Shown here one piece after another: positions 52,765-62,613 of a DNA stretch of 64,000 nucleotides. The position numbers and the translations under genes are program-made. Source of the stretch: Ornithinibacillus massiliensis (GTDB lineage Bacteria > Bacillota > Bacilli > Bacillales > Amphibacillaceae); NCBI RefSeq assembly GCF_018310345.1, contig NZ_JAGXBY010000001.1, positions 310,001 through 374,000 of the forward strand, given 5' to 3'. Position 1 is the first letter of the stretch. Every line of letters starts with the position of its first letter. The notes beneath the pieces were generated by a model, which was given only the letters and a program-made list of their open reading frames with translations, had not been told where the DNA came from and ran no database searches.

Positions 52765-54288
52765 ATGAATTTTAATAATTTATTGGACCTATATAGTTTG
52801 AGAGATAGGACTGTTCTGTTTAAGCATATAGAAAGTACTGATTTATTGCCATTTGCCAATAGTATAGAACAGTTAAGATTAGAAATACAAAATAGATATG
52901 AGAATGATGACCATTTGATAGAAGTTCTGAATTTGCTAAAGAAAGCGTTTTTTAAAATAGCAGGTAGTTTACTTCCTTATAATAAGGTAATTAGCAAGGA
53001 TACTGATGATCAAATACTTTCAAAATTTATTCAGATTAAAAAGAGTTATCCTGAACTATTCACAAAGGTTGTAATTACAATAGCAAAAACGTATAAGCAA
53101 GTGATAGAGGGTACAAATAATAACTTGTATGAATACTTATGTAATTATATTAATAGCAAGGCGGAAGCCGGCTTAAAGGTAGCAATTGTTTCAAAAAGGG
53201 CAATGACAATTGAGGAAAGATTGTTAATTCAAAATGAGTTGAAATCATTCTTAAAGGTAAGTTATTTTACTGAAAACAGTTTTAGGAAAGATATAGAAAT
53301 CTTTGACGAAGTTGTTTATATCGGTAATCCTTCGTATTTCGGTGAGTATGTTAAAAATACTTTTAAAGGTAAGATTGTGACTTTTATTTCCTATGATATT
53401 TTTACTAATTCAATAAGCCCCAACAGAATATTTGAGGATATAGATAATAAAGGTGTACACAGTACAATATTCGATAATGTTTCTTTTGGAGAGCCAATAC
53501 AAAAGAAAAGTAACATTACTATAGAACAAGCAGATTTGTTAGATACTGCAGTAAGCAAGTTCCTTGAGGAACAGAAAAATACATTAGAAGTAAACTCTCA
53601 AGATGCTGTTGAAGCGTCTATAGTTTATTTGGAAAATGAACGTTTCTTATTTGCACCAAAGGATTCCAAAGTACGTGTTTATTCACCTAATGAAAAAGGA
53701 AACTTTATAAAACAACTTAATTTTAAAGACGTTGAAGAAGACGACTATATTGTAATTAGAAATGATAGAGATACCAAATTAATTGCAGAAGTTGCTGACC
53801 ATGATGTTCTTAAGAAAAGTGCTGAGAAATACCGTCTTCTTCAAAGTGAATGGAAGAATAAGTTGCGTTTTAACGTAGAGAGAAAAGGAATAAGAAAAGT
53901 AAGTGAAATATTGTTAAATAAATATCATATTAGCACTGCTTCCATGGCATCATTAAGGTCATGGTGTAATGAAGATTCAATTTGTCCAACAGAACTTCCT
54001 AAGATTTTAAAGGCATTAAAGTATGATGAGGATAAGATAAGGGATACTTATGAAACTATGAAAAAAATTCAACTTGCCCATAGGAAGGCTGGGAGGATAA
54101 TATCTGATAAATTAATGAGTGAACTATCCAATGACATCTTGAAAGAATTACAAGAAAAAGGGTACTACACATTTATGTCAAGGGAGTTTAATGGGGCTTC
54201 TTTTAATATTGAAAGAATTGTATCAATAGATCGTTCAAGACATTTAATTGCACCATATAACCTTATGAAGCCAATGAATATAGATTAA
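52765..54288 (+). CDS. Second gene of DISARM-like operon, DrmE-like C-terminal region
   Basis: Protein of 507 residues, ATG 52765 with GGAGG placed inside the previous stop region. The central part (AIVSKRAMTIEERLLIQNEL, FDEVVYIGNPSYFGEYVKNT, GKIVTFISYDIFTN) looks like a Rossmann-type fold. The C-terminus (SLRSWCNEDSICPTELPKIL, KALKYDEDKIRDTYETMKKI, QLAHRKAGRIISDKLMSELS) matches the conserved C-terminal pattern of DrmE-like proteins in class 2 DISARM and related systems as I know it. No nuclease motif is seen. It is followed 18 bp later by drmA. Confidence 0.55.
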   Translation: MNFNNLLDLYSLRDRTVLFKHIESTDLLPFANSIEQLRLEIQNRYENDDHLIEVLNLLKKAFFKIAGSLLPYNKVISKDTDDQILSKFIQIKKSYPELFTKVVITIAKTYKQVIEGTNNNLYEYLCNYINSKAEAGLKVAIVSKRAMTIEERLLIQNELKSFLKVSYFTENSFRKDIEIFDEVVYIGNPSYFGEYVKNTFKGKIVTFISYDIFTNSISPNRIFEDIDNKGVHSTIFDNVSFGEPIQKKSNITIEQADLLDTAVSKFLEEQKNTLEVNSQDAVEASIVYLENERFLFAPKDSKVRVYSPNEKGNFIKQLNFKDVEEDDYIVIRNDRDTKLIAEVADHDVLKKSAEKYRLLQSEWKNKLRFNVERKGIRKVSEILLNKYHISTASMASLRSWCNEDSICPTELPKILKALKYDEDKIRDTYETMKKIQLAHRKAGRIISDKLMSELSNDILKELQEKGYYTFMSREFNGASFNIERIVSIDRSRHLIAPYNLMKPMNID

Positions 54289-54306
54289 AAGGGGAGGGTA
54301 ATTGGT

Positions 54307-57300
54307 ATGGCTATCACATTAGATAAATCGCTAATTAATCGTCAAAAAGTAATGGATAATGTCAAAGAAGAAATAATTGGACCCGGTCAAATTAGAGATC
54401 ACTATATAAAATTTAACCCTATTGGTACTACGATATTTGATTCAAAAGACGAATTGTACAAACCTTATTATTGGGAAGTTGGTGGAATTAAAGAGGAGAT
54501 TCTACAAAGAGAAACACCGACTCAAAGATATGTCAGCGGCCATTTGTTTCCATTAGGTACAAATGAAAGTGAGGAAGTTGCCCTTGAAACTCCAATTGGT
54601 GAAGAACCTAGTGAAATACAAGAAGACGATAAAATCGATAAAATGTTTGAGCGTAAAGAAGGCATAGAAACGACTGAAGACGATGGTGAAGTAGAATTAT
54701 TCCCTCAAAAAAATGACTTTATGCCTTCAACTATGGGGCTAACATTTTGTGTTAATAAAGATCTTCCTGAATTAAAGATTAAATTAGAAGGTGGGACATA
54801 TACACCACACAATGTGAAAGTTAAGAATGAGAGTAATAGTATTCAATGGTGGCTAAGGGAGACTGTAGAAGGAATATGGGATTTACCTTTAAGTGAACTT
54901 ATTACCAACAGACAAATGGAAAAGCAAATTGAAATGAAAAATAAAAAAGGAGAGAAAATCTCCCATTATCATTTTCAATTTCAGGCTCGTCTTCGTGAAG
55001 TTAAGGATAAATATATTATCACCATAAGTGTTACAAACCGTTCTTCGGTTCCAAAGTTTAATAGACAACAATTAATATTGTTTCAAGCAACAATGACTAT
55101 TAGTACGCCAGACAAGTACTCATTTTCTGTTTATCCCAAACAGTATGAAATGAAAAAGTTGTTGAGTGACGAGGAGGCTTCCACTGAACTTCTTTATAGA
55201 AACGAGGGAGTATTTGCTTTTGGTCATGGATGCGCTGCAGACTGGGATCAAAATTCCAAGAACGTTCAGCAATTGGCGACCACTTTTATGCCTGAATATG
55301 AAGCATTAAGTATGACTCCAAACGTTTCTGTCAATCAAGATGGTAAAAAGGTCGAACTGGAAATTAAAATGAGTGATCTTGCTGGTCTTTCTAGTAATGA
55401 ACCTCCTGAAAAAATCCTAAAGCCTTTAATTGAAGGATATAGGGAATGGATAAAATTAAAATCAACAAAGGTTGAGGAAGTCCCCGAGTTATTACAACCG
55501 GTTGCTGAAAAGCATTTAGAACTATGTAGAGAGAGTCTGGGTAGAATGGAAAAGGGTCTAAAATTGCTTAAGGACCCACAAATTTTAGAAGCATTTCGTT
55601 TAGCGAATACTGCAATACTTCTTCAGCAAGTTAATGGTAAAGATAGACGTTTTGGTCGTGTTGAGGATAAACAGATTATTTTTAATAGATCTTTTAAAGA
55701 AAGTGTTAATGATGAAATTAAACTTCAGAATGCTGATAATACTTGGAGAGCATTCCAGATTGCTTTTATATTAATGTCAATTGAGTCATTAGTTGACGAA
55801 AAGTGTGATTCAAGAGAAATTGTTGATTTAATTTGGTTTCCAACTGGCGGAGGTAAAACGGAAGCGTACTTAGGTGTTGCAGCCTTTCAAATGATTCTAA
55901 GACGCTTGAAAAATAAAATAGATGCTGGTGTAGACGTTATGATGCGATACACACTTAGACTTCTAACTGCTGACCAGTTCCAAAGATCATCTAGGCTTAT
56001 TTGCGCTTTAGAATACCTAAGAATAAAAAATAATTCAAAATTAGGAGATATACCGTTTTCAATTGGAATTTGGGTGGGTTCAAATACAACTCCAAATAGT
56101 AATAAGGCAGCAAAAACTGCACTAAATAAACTTCAAAAAAATGAGAAAAATGCGCAACAGTTTATTGTTAATAGTTGCCCATGGTGTGGGGCAAATTTGG
56201 GCTATTATGATGAAAAAGGAAGCAAAAAAAAGTACTATTTCGGATACAAAACTAACAATGATAAATTAGTGATTCATTGTCCAGATAAAAATTGCCACTT
56301 TCATGAAGAATTACCAATTTATATTGTAGATGAAACTATATATGAGAAACGACCTACTTTCTTAATTGGAACAGTTGATAAGTTTGTCCAATTAGTTTGG
56401 CAACCGAAGGCTAGGGCGTTATTTGGAATAGATTCAAATGGAGATAGGTTTATTAGTCCTCCATCGTTAATAGTGCAAGATGAGTTGCATTTAATATCTG
56501 GGCCACTTGGAACGCTAACAGGTCTTTTTGAGACATTAATTGAAGAATTATGTTTGAAAAATGTCGATGGAAAAGTAGTCAAACCAAAAATAATTGCAGC
56601 GACAGCAACAATTAAACAATTTGAGGAACAAGCCCTTGCTTTATTTGGAAGGGAAAATTCAAGGTTGTTTCCTAGTCCGGGCCTTGAAAACGAAGATTCA
56701 TTCTTTGCAACCCCAGCAATTAATAAGGAAACAGGCATGCCAATGCCGGGGCGGAAATATGTGGGCGTATATACTACAACTGTTCGTATTATGATGTCTC
56801 AAGTTATGGCATTTTCATCTATTCTTCAATCGACGGCTGAAATTAATGAACAGGATAGAGATCCATACTGGACCTTACTTTCATTCTATAATACTTTACG
56901 GGAATTAGGTGGAGGTCTGACATTAACTCAAACAGACATACCTCAATATTCAAATTCAATGGCAATGAGAAAGGGACTTCAAAAGGATATAAGGTATATA
57001 AATAATGTTCTTGAATTAACATCTAGAAAGCAAAGTCATGAAATCTCAAAGACTATTGATGATTTGAAACTAGAATATAGACCAAATAAAAATCAAAAAG
57101 ATATGAATTCTACTATTGATTTATGTCTTGCATCTAACATTATTGAGGTTGGAGTAGATATAGATCGTTTATCGGTAATGGCAATAGTAGGACAACCAAA
57201 AATGACAGCGCAATATATTCAGGTTAGTGGTCGTGTTGGACGTCGCTGGTGGGAGAGACCGGGATTAATATTTACTTTATATTCAAATACAAAATCAAGA

Positions 57301-57831
57301 GATAAATCCCATTTTGAACATTTTAGGGAATACCATCAAAAATTATATGCTCAAGTAGAACCTACAAGTGTTACTCCCTTTTCTGATTCATGTTTAGATA
57401 GAGGTTTACATGCGGTTGTGATTGGATTCTTGAGACAAGCATTAAATGATGATATTGCTAGAGTACCTGATTGGAAAGAAATTCAGAAGAACCTAAATAA
57501 AAAAATTGTCCCGTTTTATAATCGTTTAATAGAAAGAGCAGAACTTGTTGATCCAGAGCAAGTTGAAGAATTAAAAAGCAGGTTTATGGAGATATTGAAA
57601 CGGCTTGAAAAGGGAAATTATACAGCATGGAGAGTAGACCCAAAGGTAAATGGTTATATGTATTCGGCAGGTACAACTATTCCTCATGCATTAAAAGTAA
57701 ATGCAGAGTCAATGATTAATTCAATGAGGAATGTAGATTCGGAGTGTAGGGGTCTTATTGCGACAATATATAACTCTAGTAACGATGAGAATAGCGAAAG
57801 TGAAAGTGGTTGGGAGGCTTTGTTTTCATGA
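54307..57831 (+). CDS. drmA: DISARM helicase-domain protein DrmA
   Basis: Large protein of 1174 residues with a split SF2-type helicase. Walker A is WFPTGGGKTEAYLG (K near residue 517), the DExH box is VQDELHLI (about 724-730) and motif VI is QVSGRVGRRWWERPG (about 972-986). Between motifs I and II is a zinc-binding pair CPWCG (623-627) and CPDKNCHFHEELP (from 658), followed by the DrmA hallmark VDETIYEKRPTFLIGTVDKF. DrmA with DrmB is the core of DISARM, which limits phage DNA. The gene overlaps drmB by four bases (ATGA). RBS is GGGGAGGG. Confidence 0.9.
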   Translation: MAITLDKSLINRQKVMDNVKEEIIGPGQIRDHYIKFNPIGTTIFDSKDELYKPYYWEVGGIKEEILQRETPTQRYVSGHLFPLGTNESEEVALETPIGEEPSEIQEDDKIDKMFERKEGIETTEDDGEVELFPQKNDFMPSTMGLTFCVNKDLPELKIKLEGGTYTPHNVKVKNESNSIQWWLRETVEGIWDLPLSELITNRQMEKQIEMKNKKGEKISHYHFQFQARLREVKDKYIITISVTNRSSVPKFNRQQLILFQATMTISTPDKYSFSVYPKQYEMKKLLSDEEASTELLYRNEGVFAFGHGCAADWDQNSKNVQQLATTFMPEYEALSMTPNVSVNQDGKKVELEIKMSDLAGLSSNEPPEKILKPLIEGYREWIKLKSTKVEEVPELLQPVAEKHLELCRESLGRMEKGLKLLKDPQILEAFRLANTAILLQQVNGKDRRFGRVEDKQIIFNRSFKESVNDEIKLQNADNTWRAFQIAFILMSIESLVDEKCDSREIVDLIWFPTGGGKTEAYLGVAAFQMILRRLKNKIDAGVDVMMRYTLRLLTADQFQRSSRLICALEYLRIKNNSKLGDIPFSIGIWVGSNTTPNSNKAAKTALNKLQKNEKNAQQFIVNSCPWCGANLGYYDEKGSKKKYYFGYKTNNDKLVIHCPDKNCHFHEELPIYIVDETIYEKRPTFLIGTVDKFVQLVWQPKARALFGIDSNGDRFISPPSLIVQDELHLISGPLGTLTGLFETLIEELCLKNVDGKVVKPKIIAATATIKQFEEQALALFGRENSRLFPSPGLENEDSFFATPAINKETGMPMPGRKYVGVYTTTVRIMMSQVMAFSSILQSTAEINEQDRDPYWTLLSFYNTLRELGGGLTLTQTDIPQYSNSMAMRKGLQKDIRYINNVLELTSRKQSHEISKTIDDLKLEYRPNKNQKDMNSTIDLCLASNIIEVGVDIDRLSVMAIVGQPKMTAQYIQVSGRVGRRWWERPGLIFTLYSNTKSRDKSHFEHFREYHQKLYAQVEPTSVTPFSDSCLDRGLHAVVIGFLRQALNDDIARVPDWKEIQKNLNKKIVPFYNRLIERAELVDPEQVEELKSRFMEILKRLEKGNYTAWRVDPKVNGYMYSAGTTIPHALKVNAESMINSMRNVDSECRGLIATIYNSSNDENSESESGWEALFS

Positions 57832-59729
57832 AAGATTTACCTTTAAGAAGAGGACAACTTGTGACAACATTTGGACCTGGTGCTCTTGTTATTAGCCCTG
57901 AAGGGGAATCAGCAATGATTGGTGCCCTTGATAAATGGTATCATGACAAAAATGAATATCGTATTGAAACTTTTGATGAATATGAAATACAAGAACCTAG
58001 ATTAAGATCACTATTAAAGGTAAAACAATTACTAATGCCTCCAGACTTTAGACCAAGTTATCAATACAAGAATGCTGGTGGAGCGATAACTCAAACGAAT
58101 ACCGATCTGTATATCCCATTATTACGTTTTCCTACTTGGCACTATTGTCCAAAATGTAAAACATTGCATAAAACTTCAATGTCATCGAGGACTAGTTGGT
58201 TAGATTGTAAAGAATGTAAAAAACAAATGAAGATGATTCAGGTCCCATTTGTAATGGTTTGTAGCCAAGGACACATATCTGATTTCCCGTGGAGAGAGTG
58301 GGTTCACGGAGATGAAAATACTTCTTGCGATGGGCAAATGAAACTTCTTTCAACAGGTGGAGCAACTCTCGATTCCCTTAAAGTTAAGTGCTCTTGTAAT
58401 AAAGAAAGATCCCTTAAAGGAATAATGTCCAGAAGAAATACCTCTGAATTGGATGAGGATAGAGTAAGTGAATTAAGTAAAATGTTAAACAAAAATGAAA
58501 AAAAGTTATACCAATGTCCCGGCCATAAACCATGGTACGGTTCTGAAAATGATAAGGAAAGTTGCTCTTCTTATCCAATTGCAGTTTTAAAAAATTCTAT
58601 AAATGTGTATTATCCAAATACGATAAGTGCAATTCATTTACCGGGGGAAAATCCGGAAGTTGAAAAACTTATAGATATGTTTGAAAAAAATGGGGTTACC
58701 TCATCTTGGCTGGAAATGACCGATAATATGGATGGGAAAATTAAGACAGTGAAAAAGTTATGCCCGCCTGAAATACAAGAGTACAATGAGTCAGATATTG
58801 AACTTGCTATTTTGTATATTGAGGGAGGGATAGAAGAAGAGGAAACTCCTGAAAAGGTGAGTACTAGGAATGCTGAAAAGGAATTAAGAAAGAAGGAATT
58901 TGAAACACTAACCCAAGAAATTGATACAAAAAATCTAAAAGTAAAGAAAGAATGGACCTGTAATGAAGTAAATCATGAAGATATAAATACTTTCTTTAGC
59001 ATGATAAATAGAGTAACAAAATTAAAAGAGACAATTGTTTTAACTGGATTTAATAGACTAACAACCAATGATGATGAGGTTGCAAAAAACCAAATTTCTA
59101 AAGGTAAACATTTATTATTTAAAGACCCAAACTTACCTGAAAATAACTGGTTGCCGGCTTATAAGGTATATGGAGAAGGTATTTTCTTTACTGTTAATTT
59201 TGAAAAACTGCAGTCATGGGAGCAAAGAGATGATGTCCAGCATTATTTTAATAAGTTGCTTACCCGTGCTGAGAAAAGAAGTACAAATGTTGATGAGGAC
59301 ATTTTAAAGCCAAGAAATGTTCTGCTTCATACACTGTCACACATTATTATTGATGAGTTGGCTTTAACATGCGGATATAATTCTGCTTCTATCCGTGAAC
59401 GGCTATATCTAAATGAAGAGCAATGCGGAATATTAATCTATACGTCTTCAGGTGATATAGATGGTACGTTTGGTGGTCTAGTAAGAATGGGGAGACAAGA
59501 AAATTTCTTCCCGGTGGTCTATAAAGCAATTGATAAAGCACGCTGGTGCAGTTCTGACCCTGTTTGTTCGGAAATTGGAAAATCCTCAGGTCAAGGTGTT
59601 AACAATCTTAATGGTGCTGCATGCCATAGTTGTTCGTATCTACCTGAAACCTCATGCGAATTAGGTAATTTATTTTTAGATAGAACTTTGTTAATTGACC
59701 CAAAGTTAGGTTTTTTTAATATCGATTAG
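57828..59729 (+). CDS. drmB: DISARM protein DrmB (DUF1998)
   Basis: Protein of 633 residues. The opening LPLRRGQLVTTFGPGALVIS is the DrmB signature; a zinc ribbon (YCPKCK and DCKECKK, from residue 106) and MVCSQGHISDFPWREWVHG follow. The C-terminal DUF1998 (LLHTLSHIIIDELALTCGYN, GILIYTSSGDIDGTFGGLVR) ends with a cysteine cluster (CHSCSYLPETSCELGN). DrmB forms a complex with DrmA in studied systems and stimulates its DNA engagement. Start at 57828, within the drmA stop; translation is coupled. A bidirectional terminator follows, so drmC is not downstream here. Confidence 0.92.
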   Translation: MKDLPLRRGQLVTTFGPGALVISPEGESAMIGALDKWYHDKNEYRIETFDEYEIQEPRLRSLLKVKQLLMPPDFRPSYQYKNAGGAITQTNTDLYIPLLRFPTWHYCPKCKTLHKTSMSSRTSWLDCKECKKQMKMIQVPFVMVCSQGHISDFPWREWVHGDENTSCDGQMKLLSTGGATLDSLKVKCSCNKERSLKGIMSRRNTSELDEDRVSELSKMLNKNEKKLYQCPGHKPWYGSENDKESCSSYPIAVLKNSINVYYPNTISAIHLPGENPEVEKLIDMFEKNGVTSSWLEMTDNMDGKIKTVKKLCPPEIQEYNESDIELAILYIEGGIEEEETPEKVSTRNAEKELRKKEFETLTQEIDTKNLKVKKEWTCNEVNHEDINTFFSMINRVTKLKETIVLTGFNRLTTNDDEVAKNQISKGKHLLFKDPNLPENNWLPAYKVYGEGIFFTVNFEKLQSWEQRDDVQHYFNKLLTRAEKRSTNVDEDILKPRNVLLHTLSHIIIDELALTCGYNSASIRERLYLNEEQCGILIYTSSGDIDGTFGGLVRMGRQENFFPVVYKAIDKARWCSSDPVCSEIGKSSGQGVNNLNGAACHSCSYLPETSCELGNLFLDRTLLIDPKLGFFNID

Positions 59730-59735
59730 AATTTA

Positions 59736-59780
59736 CGAAAAATGTTCGGCTACTATTATTTAGTACCGAACATTTTTGAT
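59736..59780. terminator. Bidirectional terminator between drmB and GHKL gene
   Basis: AAAAATGTTCGG pairs with CCGAACATTTTT across about 16 nt; poly-A/poly-T on both sides. Confidence 0.85.
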
Positions 59781-59794
59781 TACTCATTAAGGTT

Positions 59795-60808
59795 TTATAA
59801 TCGTTTTGATAAAACAGATGCTCTTTTGTTTGCACGGAAAGGAGAATTTGCTGCTATTTCTTCCCCTTTTCTAACAATGTCTGTAATGCTCACTTCATTA
59901 ATATTTTCAAGGTTTAATTTTAATGAAATTGCTGTTCCGCGATGATTAATACTTCGCTTCCTTCTAACTTCGGGAGTTATACGTAAATAACTTTCTCCAG
60001 AGGCTATTAAGAATTCACCGTGATTACTACATATTTCACTTGTAACATAAAGACCATAACCTGAATTGTCGGGATATCCATAATCCGGTGCGGTTGTCCC
60101 TTTTCTTTCAAAAGCAACACCAGAAAGCCCGGGTAACATTGCATACTTAATTGCTTGTAGATCATTATTAATATGCTCTCGAAGATGAATGTTTTTAGTA
60201 ATAGTATTTTTAATACCTACGCCATTATCAAGAATGACCACCTCAACGGTGTTATTTCTTTGCCAATACTGACCTGAACACCATATTTCATTGGCAGTAC
60301 TATGTTCAAGTACATTTCTAAAAATTTCTCTTAGTGAATAGGTTAGAACTTCCTGTGTTTTTGCATTTGAGTTCCTATTGTGTAAAAGAAATTGTGCCAT
60401 TTGAGAGGCAAAATGTGTTACAGCATCAGCCATATCAATACCATTTTCAAATTCATATTCACGAATTTCCTTTTTAGTTAAAGAGTGTATTCTAATGTAT
60501 GTTCTACCATCATACTCTAAGTCAGATGATCTTGATATTGAGCCTTCTAAAGTGTCAAAGAACCCCATAAAGTCAGCATAATCACATGCATTTGTCATTA
60601 TACTTCTTTCATACTCAAAAGTAATACCCGATTCTCTCAACCGATGCACAAATGCTAAAAAATATACCATAGCAAAGGGCTCGAAGAAATTAGTATTTTT
60701 GAAGTTTAACAAAAAACTAGTTTCCCCATCCTCTATGTATTCCTCTATCGTGTCACAATATCCAAACATTTTTTCTTTATTCAGTTTCCTAATATTAATT
60801 TCTTGCAT
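59795..60808 (-). CDS. GHKL-type ATPase with STAS-like N-terminus
   Basis: Protein of 337 residues. Residues 25-90 resemble a STAS-like domain; the C-terminal ATPase has the N box SLREIFRNVLEHS (N165), G1 ILDNGVGI (D194), G2 SGYGLY (249-253) and the G3-like RGTAISLKL (290-298). Stand-alone proteins of this architecture occur near restriction and other defence genes, with no described function. Convergent with drmB. RBS AGGAGG 11 bp before the ATG. ATP binding is likely; no histidine-phosphorylation site or HATPase partner domain is present. Confidence 0.75.
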   Translation of the reverse strand: MQEINIRKLNKEKMFGYCDTIEEYIEDGETSFLLNFKNTNFFEPFAMVYFLAFVHRLRESGITFEYERSIMTNACDYADFMGFFDTLEGSISRSSDLEYDGRTYIRIHSLTKKEIREYEFENGIDMADAVTHFASQMAQFLLHNRNSNAKTQEVLTYSLREIFRNVLEHSTANEIWCSGQYWQRNNTVEVVILDNGVGIKNTITKNIHLREHINNDLQAIKYAMLPGLSGVAFERKGTTAPDYGYPDNSGYGLYVTSEICSNHGEFLIASGESYLRITPEVRRKRSINHRGTAISLKLNLENINEVSITDIVRKGEEIAANSPFRANKRASVLSKRL

Positions 60809-60997
60809 TTAAGATCATGCCTCCTATCAAAATGAACACTTCTTGACTTCTTTTATAAATTTTAAAGTCGTAAACTGTGCAGGCGTTTAGCAAAAGGTGC
60901 AACGGTTTCCTCTGGGGATTTTTGTGTGTTCTTCTTTTAGGCACTATACCAGCCCCAACCTATTTATCATATCAATTTGTAATATAACAAAACAGCC

Positions 60998-61420
60998 TTA
61001 GATTCGATTTATTTTTGCTCTATTTACGGTACTAATAACTTTTTCGATCGTTAAGTCAAAGTTCTGCTTAATCTCATGTTCCCATATCCTAAGAATATAC
61101 CAATTATTTTTAATATAAAAAGAACTAATTTCTTCGTCCCGTTCTTTATTCCTGTTAAGTTTTTTTTCCCAATACTCAATATTACTTTTAGGTAAATTTC
61201 CATGAATTGGACAACAATGCCAAAAGCAAGAATCGATAAATATTACTATTTTGTATTTCTTTATTGAAATATCTGGTTTTCCGGCCAAGGATTTATCATT
61301 TCTTCTATATCTAATTCCTCTATTCCATAGTGCCTTTGCAACCCTATCTTCTAGTTTTGACTTTGATTTTATAGCCTGCATGTTTTTTCTTCTTTGTTCC
61401 ACTGTAAGGTTATCAGTCAT
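60998..61420 (-). CDS. vsr: Very short patch repair endonuclease Vsr
   Basis: Protein of 140 residues. RRKNMQAIKSKSKLEDRVAK, GIRYRRNDKSLAGKPDISIK (catalytic Asp50), FIDSCFWHCCPIHG with the Trp-His active-site loop and PKSNIEYWEKKLNRNKERD are diagnostic. Vsr nicks T:G mismatches arising from deaminated 5-methylcytosine, so it normally accompanies a C5 methyltransferase. The only one in the window lies 16 kb away (43962), on the other side of the DISARM operon. RBS AGGAG. Confidence 0.92.
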   Translation of the reverse strand: MTDNLTVEQRRKNMQAIKSKSKLEDRVAKALWNRGIRYRRNDKSLAGKPDISIKKYKIVIFIDSCFWHCCPIHGNLPKSNIEYWEKKLNRNKERDEEISSFYIKNNWYILRIWEHEIKQNFDLTIEKVISTVNRAKINRI

Positions 61421-61548
61421 AAAAAGTCTCCTAAAATCTTACTTGATTCCCATGATAATGGTTAAACGTTTTTGGACCTGTTTAATAATGGAATATACGT
61501 TAAACTAAATGTATTCCAATCTTATTATGAGAAAAAAGAAGGGATAAA

Positions 61549-62058
61549 ATGAATTATATAAGCCGAATAAATAATAACTTTCCGTTCATTGGTGTTTTAA
61601 TTTTTATGTTTAGTATTTTGGTCTTAATGTCATTGCTTATTTTTTTTCCCGTGTATGTTTTAGTGTTAGACATGACTTTTATAGGCTATATTAAGTTCAT
61701 AACGGGAATATATTATTCCTCAGGAATTATCTTTCACATATACATTAGCATAATATTTAAAATTATTTCTAAAACTGATAAAACCCTAACTAGGAAGAGA
61801 GAAAGTTTTCTGGATTTCATTTCAATGGTTTCCTTCAATGTTACAATAAGTCCAATTGCAGGAATTATTTTTTATCAAATTACAAATGATGTTTTGCTTT
61901 CCGTTTTTACTTTTGTATTATTTTTTATTGCTGCGAAAGGGTGGCTTCATACTATAAATGAATTACGTGCTGTAATGAAAGAAAAAGATAATAAATTAAA
62001 TAAGTGGGTTGACGAGGAAGGTAATACTCATTTTAAGTTCAATAACATTTATAAATAA
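61549..62058 (+). CDS. Membrane protein, four segments, unknown
   Basis: Protein of 169 residues with four hydrophobic stretches (FIGVLIFMFSILVLMSLLIF, IYYSSGIIFHIYISIIFKII, FISMVSFNVTISPIAGIIFY, VLLSVFTFVLFFIAAKGWLH) and a basic loop. It has a short soluble tail ending DEEGNTHFKFNNIYK. No known family. It follows vsr divergently and lies inside the element. Confidence 0.6.
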   Translation: MNYISRINNNFPFIGVLIFMFSILVLMSLLIFFPVYVLVLDMTFIGYIKFITGIYYSSGIIFHIYISIIFKIISKTDKTLTRKRESFLDFISMVSFNVTISPIAGIIFYQITNDVLLSVFTFVLFFIAAKGWLHTINELRAVMKEKDNKLNKWVDEEGNTHFKFNNIYK

Positions 62059-62252
62059 AAATCCACTAGTAAAAGTTATATCGGGAACGCTCATAATTTA
62101 TTATTCTGTTATAAATATTATGGATGGCTGTGTGTTATTAAATTGTTAGCGCAAAAGTCAGAGAAATGTATTTAATAAATTCTTTGCCGGCACTCTGAAG
62201 GTTACAAATAATGGTATAATTTAATAAATATTACTTTAAGGTGGGGAAGGGT

Positions 62253-62576
62253 ATGAAAGTTACAATTGAATGTGAGCAATGTGGAAACAAAGCCGAATTA
62301 ACTCCAGAAACAGTTGGAAATCATGCGTATGTTATTCCAAAAATTAACGGGAATAATTTAACTGTTTTTGAGACTGCTTTTGAAAAAGAAGTAAGACTAA
62401 GCGCATATTCAGAATTTATAGATCACCTAGCAAAAGCAAAAACGAAAGAAGAGGTAGAAACCTATCTTGAGGATGAAATTAATTATAATACAGAAGCAGA
62501 AGTTAAAATTTCTGAGTTAAGAATAGACTGTAAATCTTGTGGGGATTACATAGTTCTTACTAGATTTGAAGATTAA
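62253..62576 (+). CDS. Small protein with split zinc ribbon
   Basis: Protein of about 107 residues (ATG 62253 behind GGGGAAGG). N-terminal CEQCG (residues 6-10) and C-terminal CKSCGD pair as a split zinc ribbon, with a helical acidic middle part (YSEFIDHLAKAKTKEEVETY). No family is recognised. A terminator follows. The function in the element is unknown. Confidence 0.65.
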   Translation: MKVTIECEQCGNKAELTPETVGNHAYVIPKINGNNLTVFETAFEKEVRLSAYSEFIDHLAKAKTKEEVETYLEDEINYNTEAEVKISELRIDCKSCGDYIVLTRFED

Positions 62577-62587
62577 ATAAAGAATTT

Positions 62588-62613
62588 TAGAGACCCTGAT
62601 AGGTCTCTTTTCC
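62588..62613 (+). terminator. Terminator after zinc-ribbon gene
   Basis: GAGACC pairs with GGTCTC over 5 nt, then TTTT. Confidence 0.8.
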
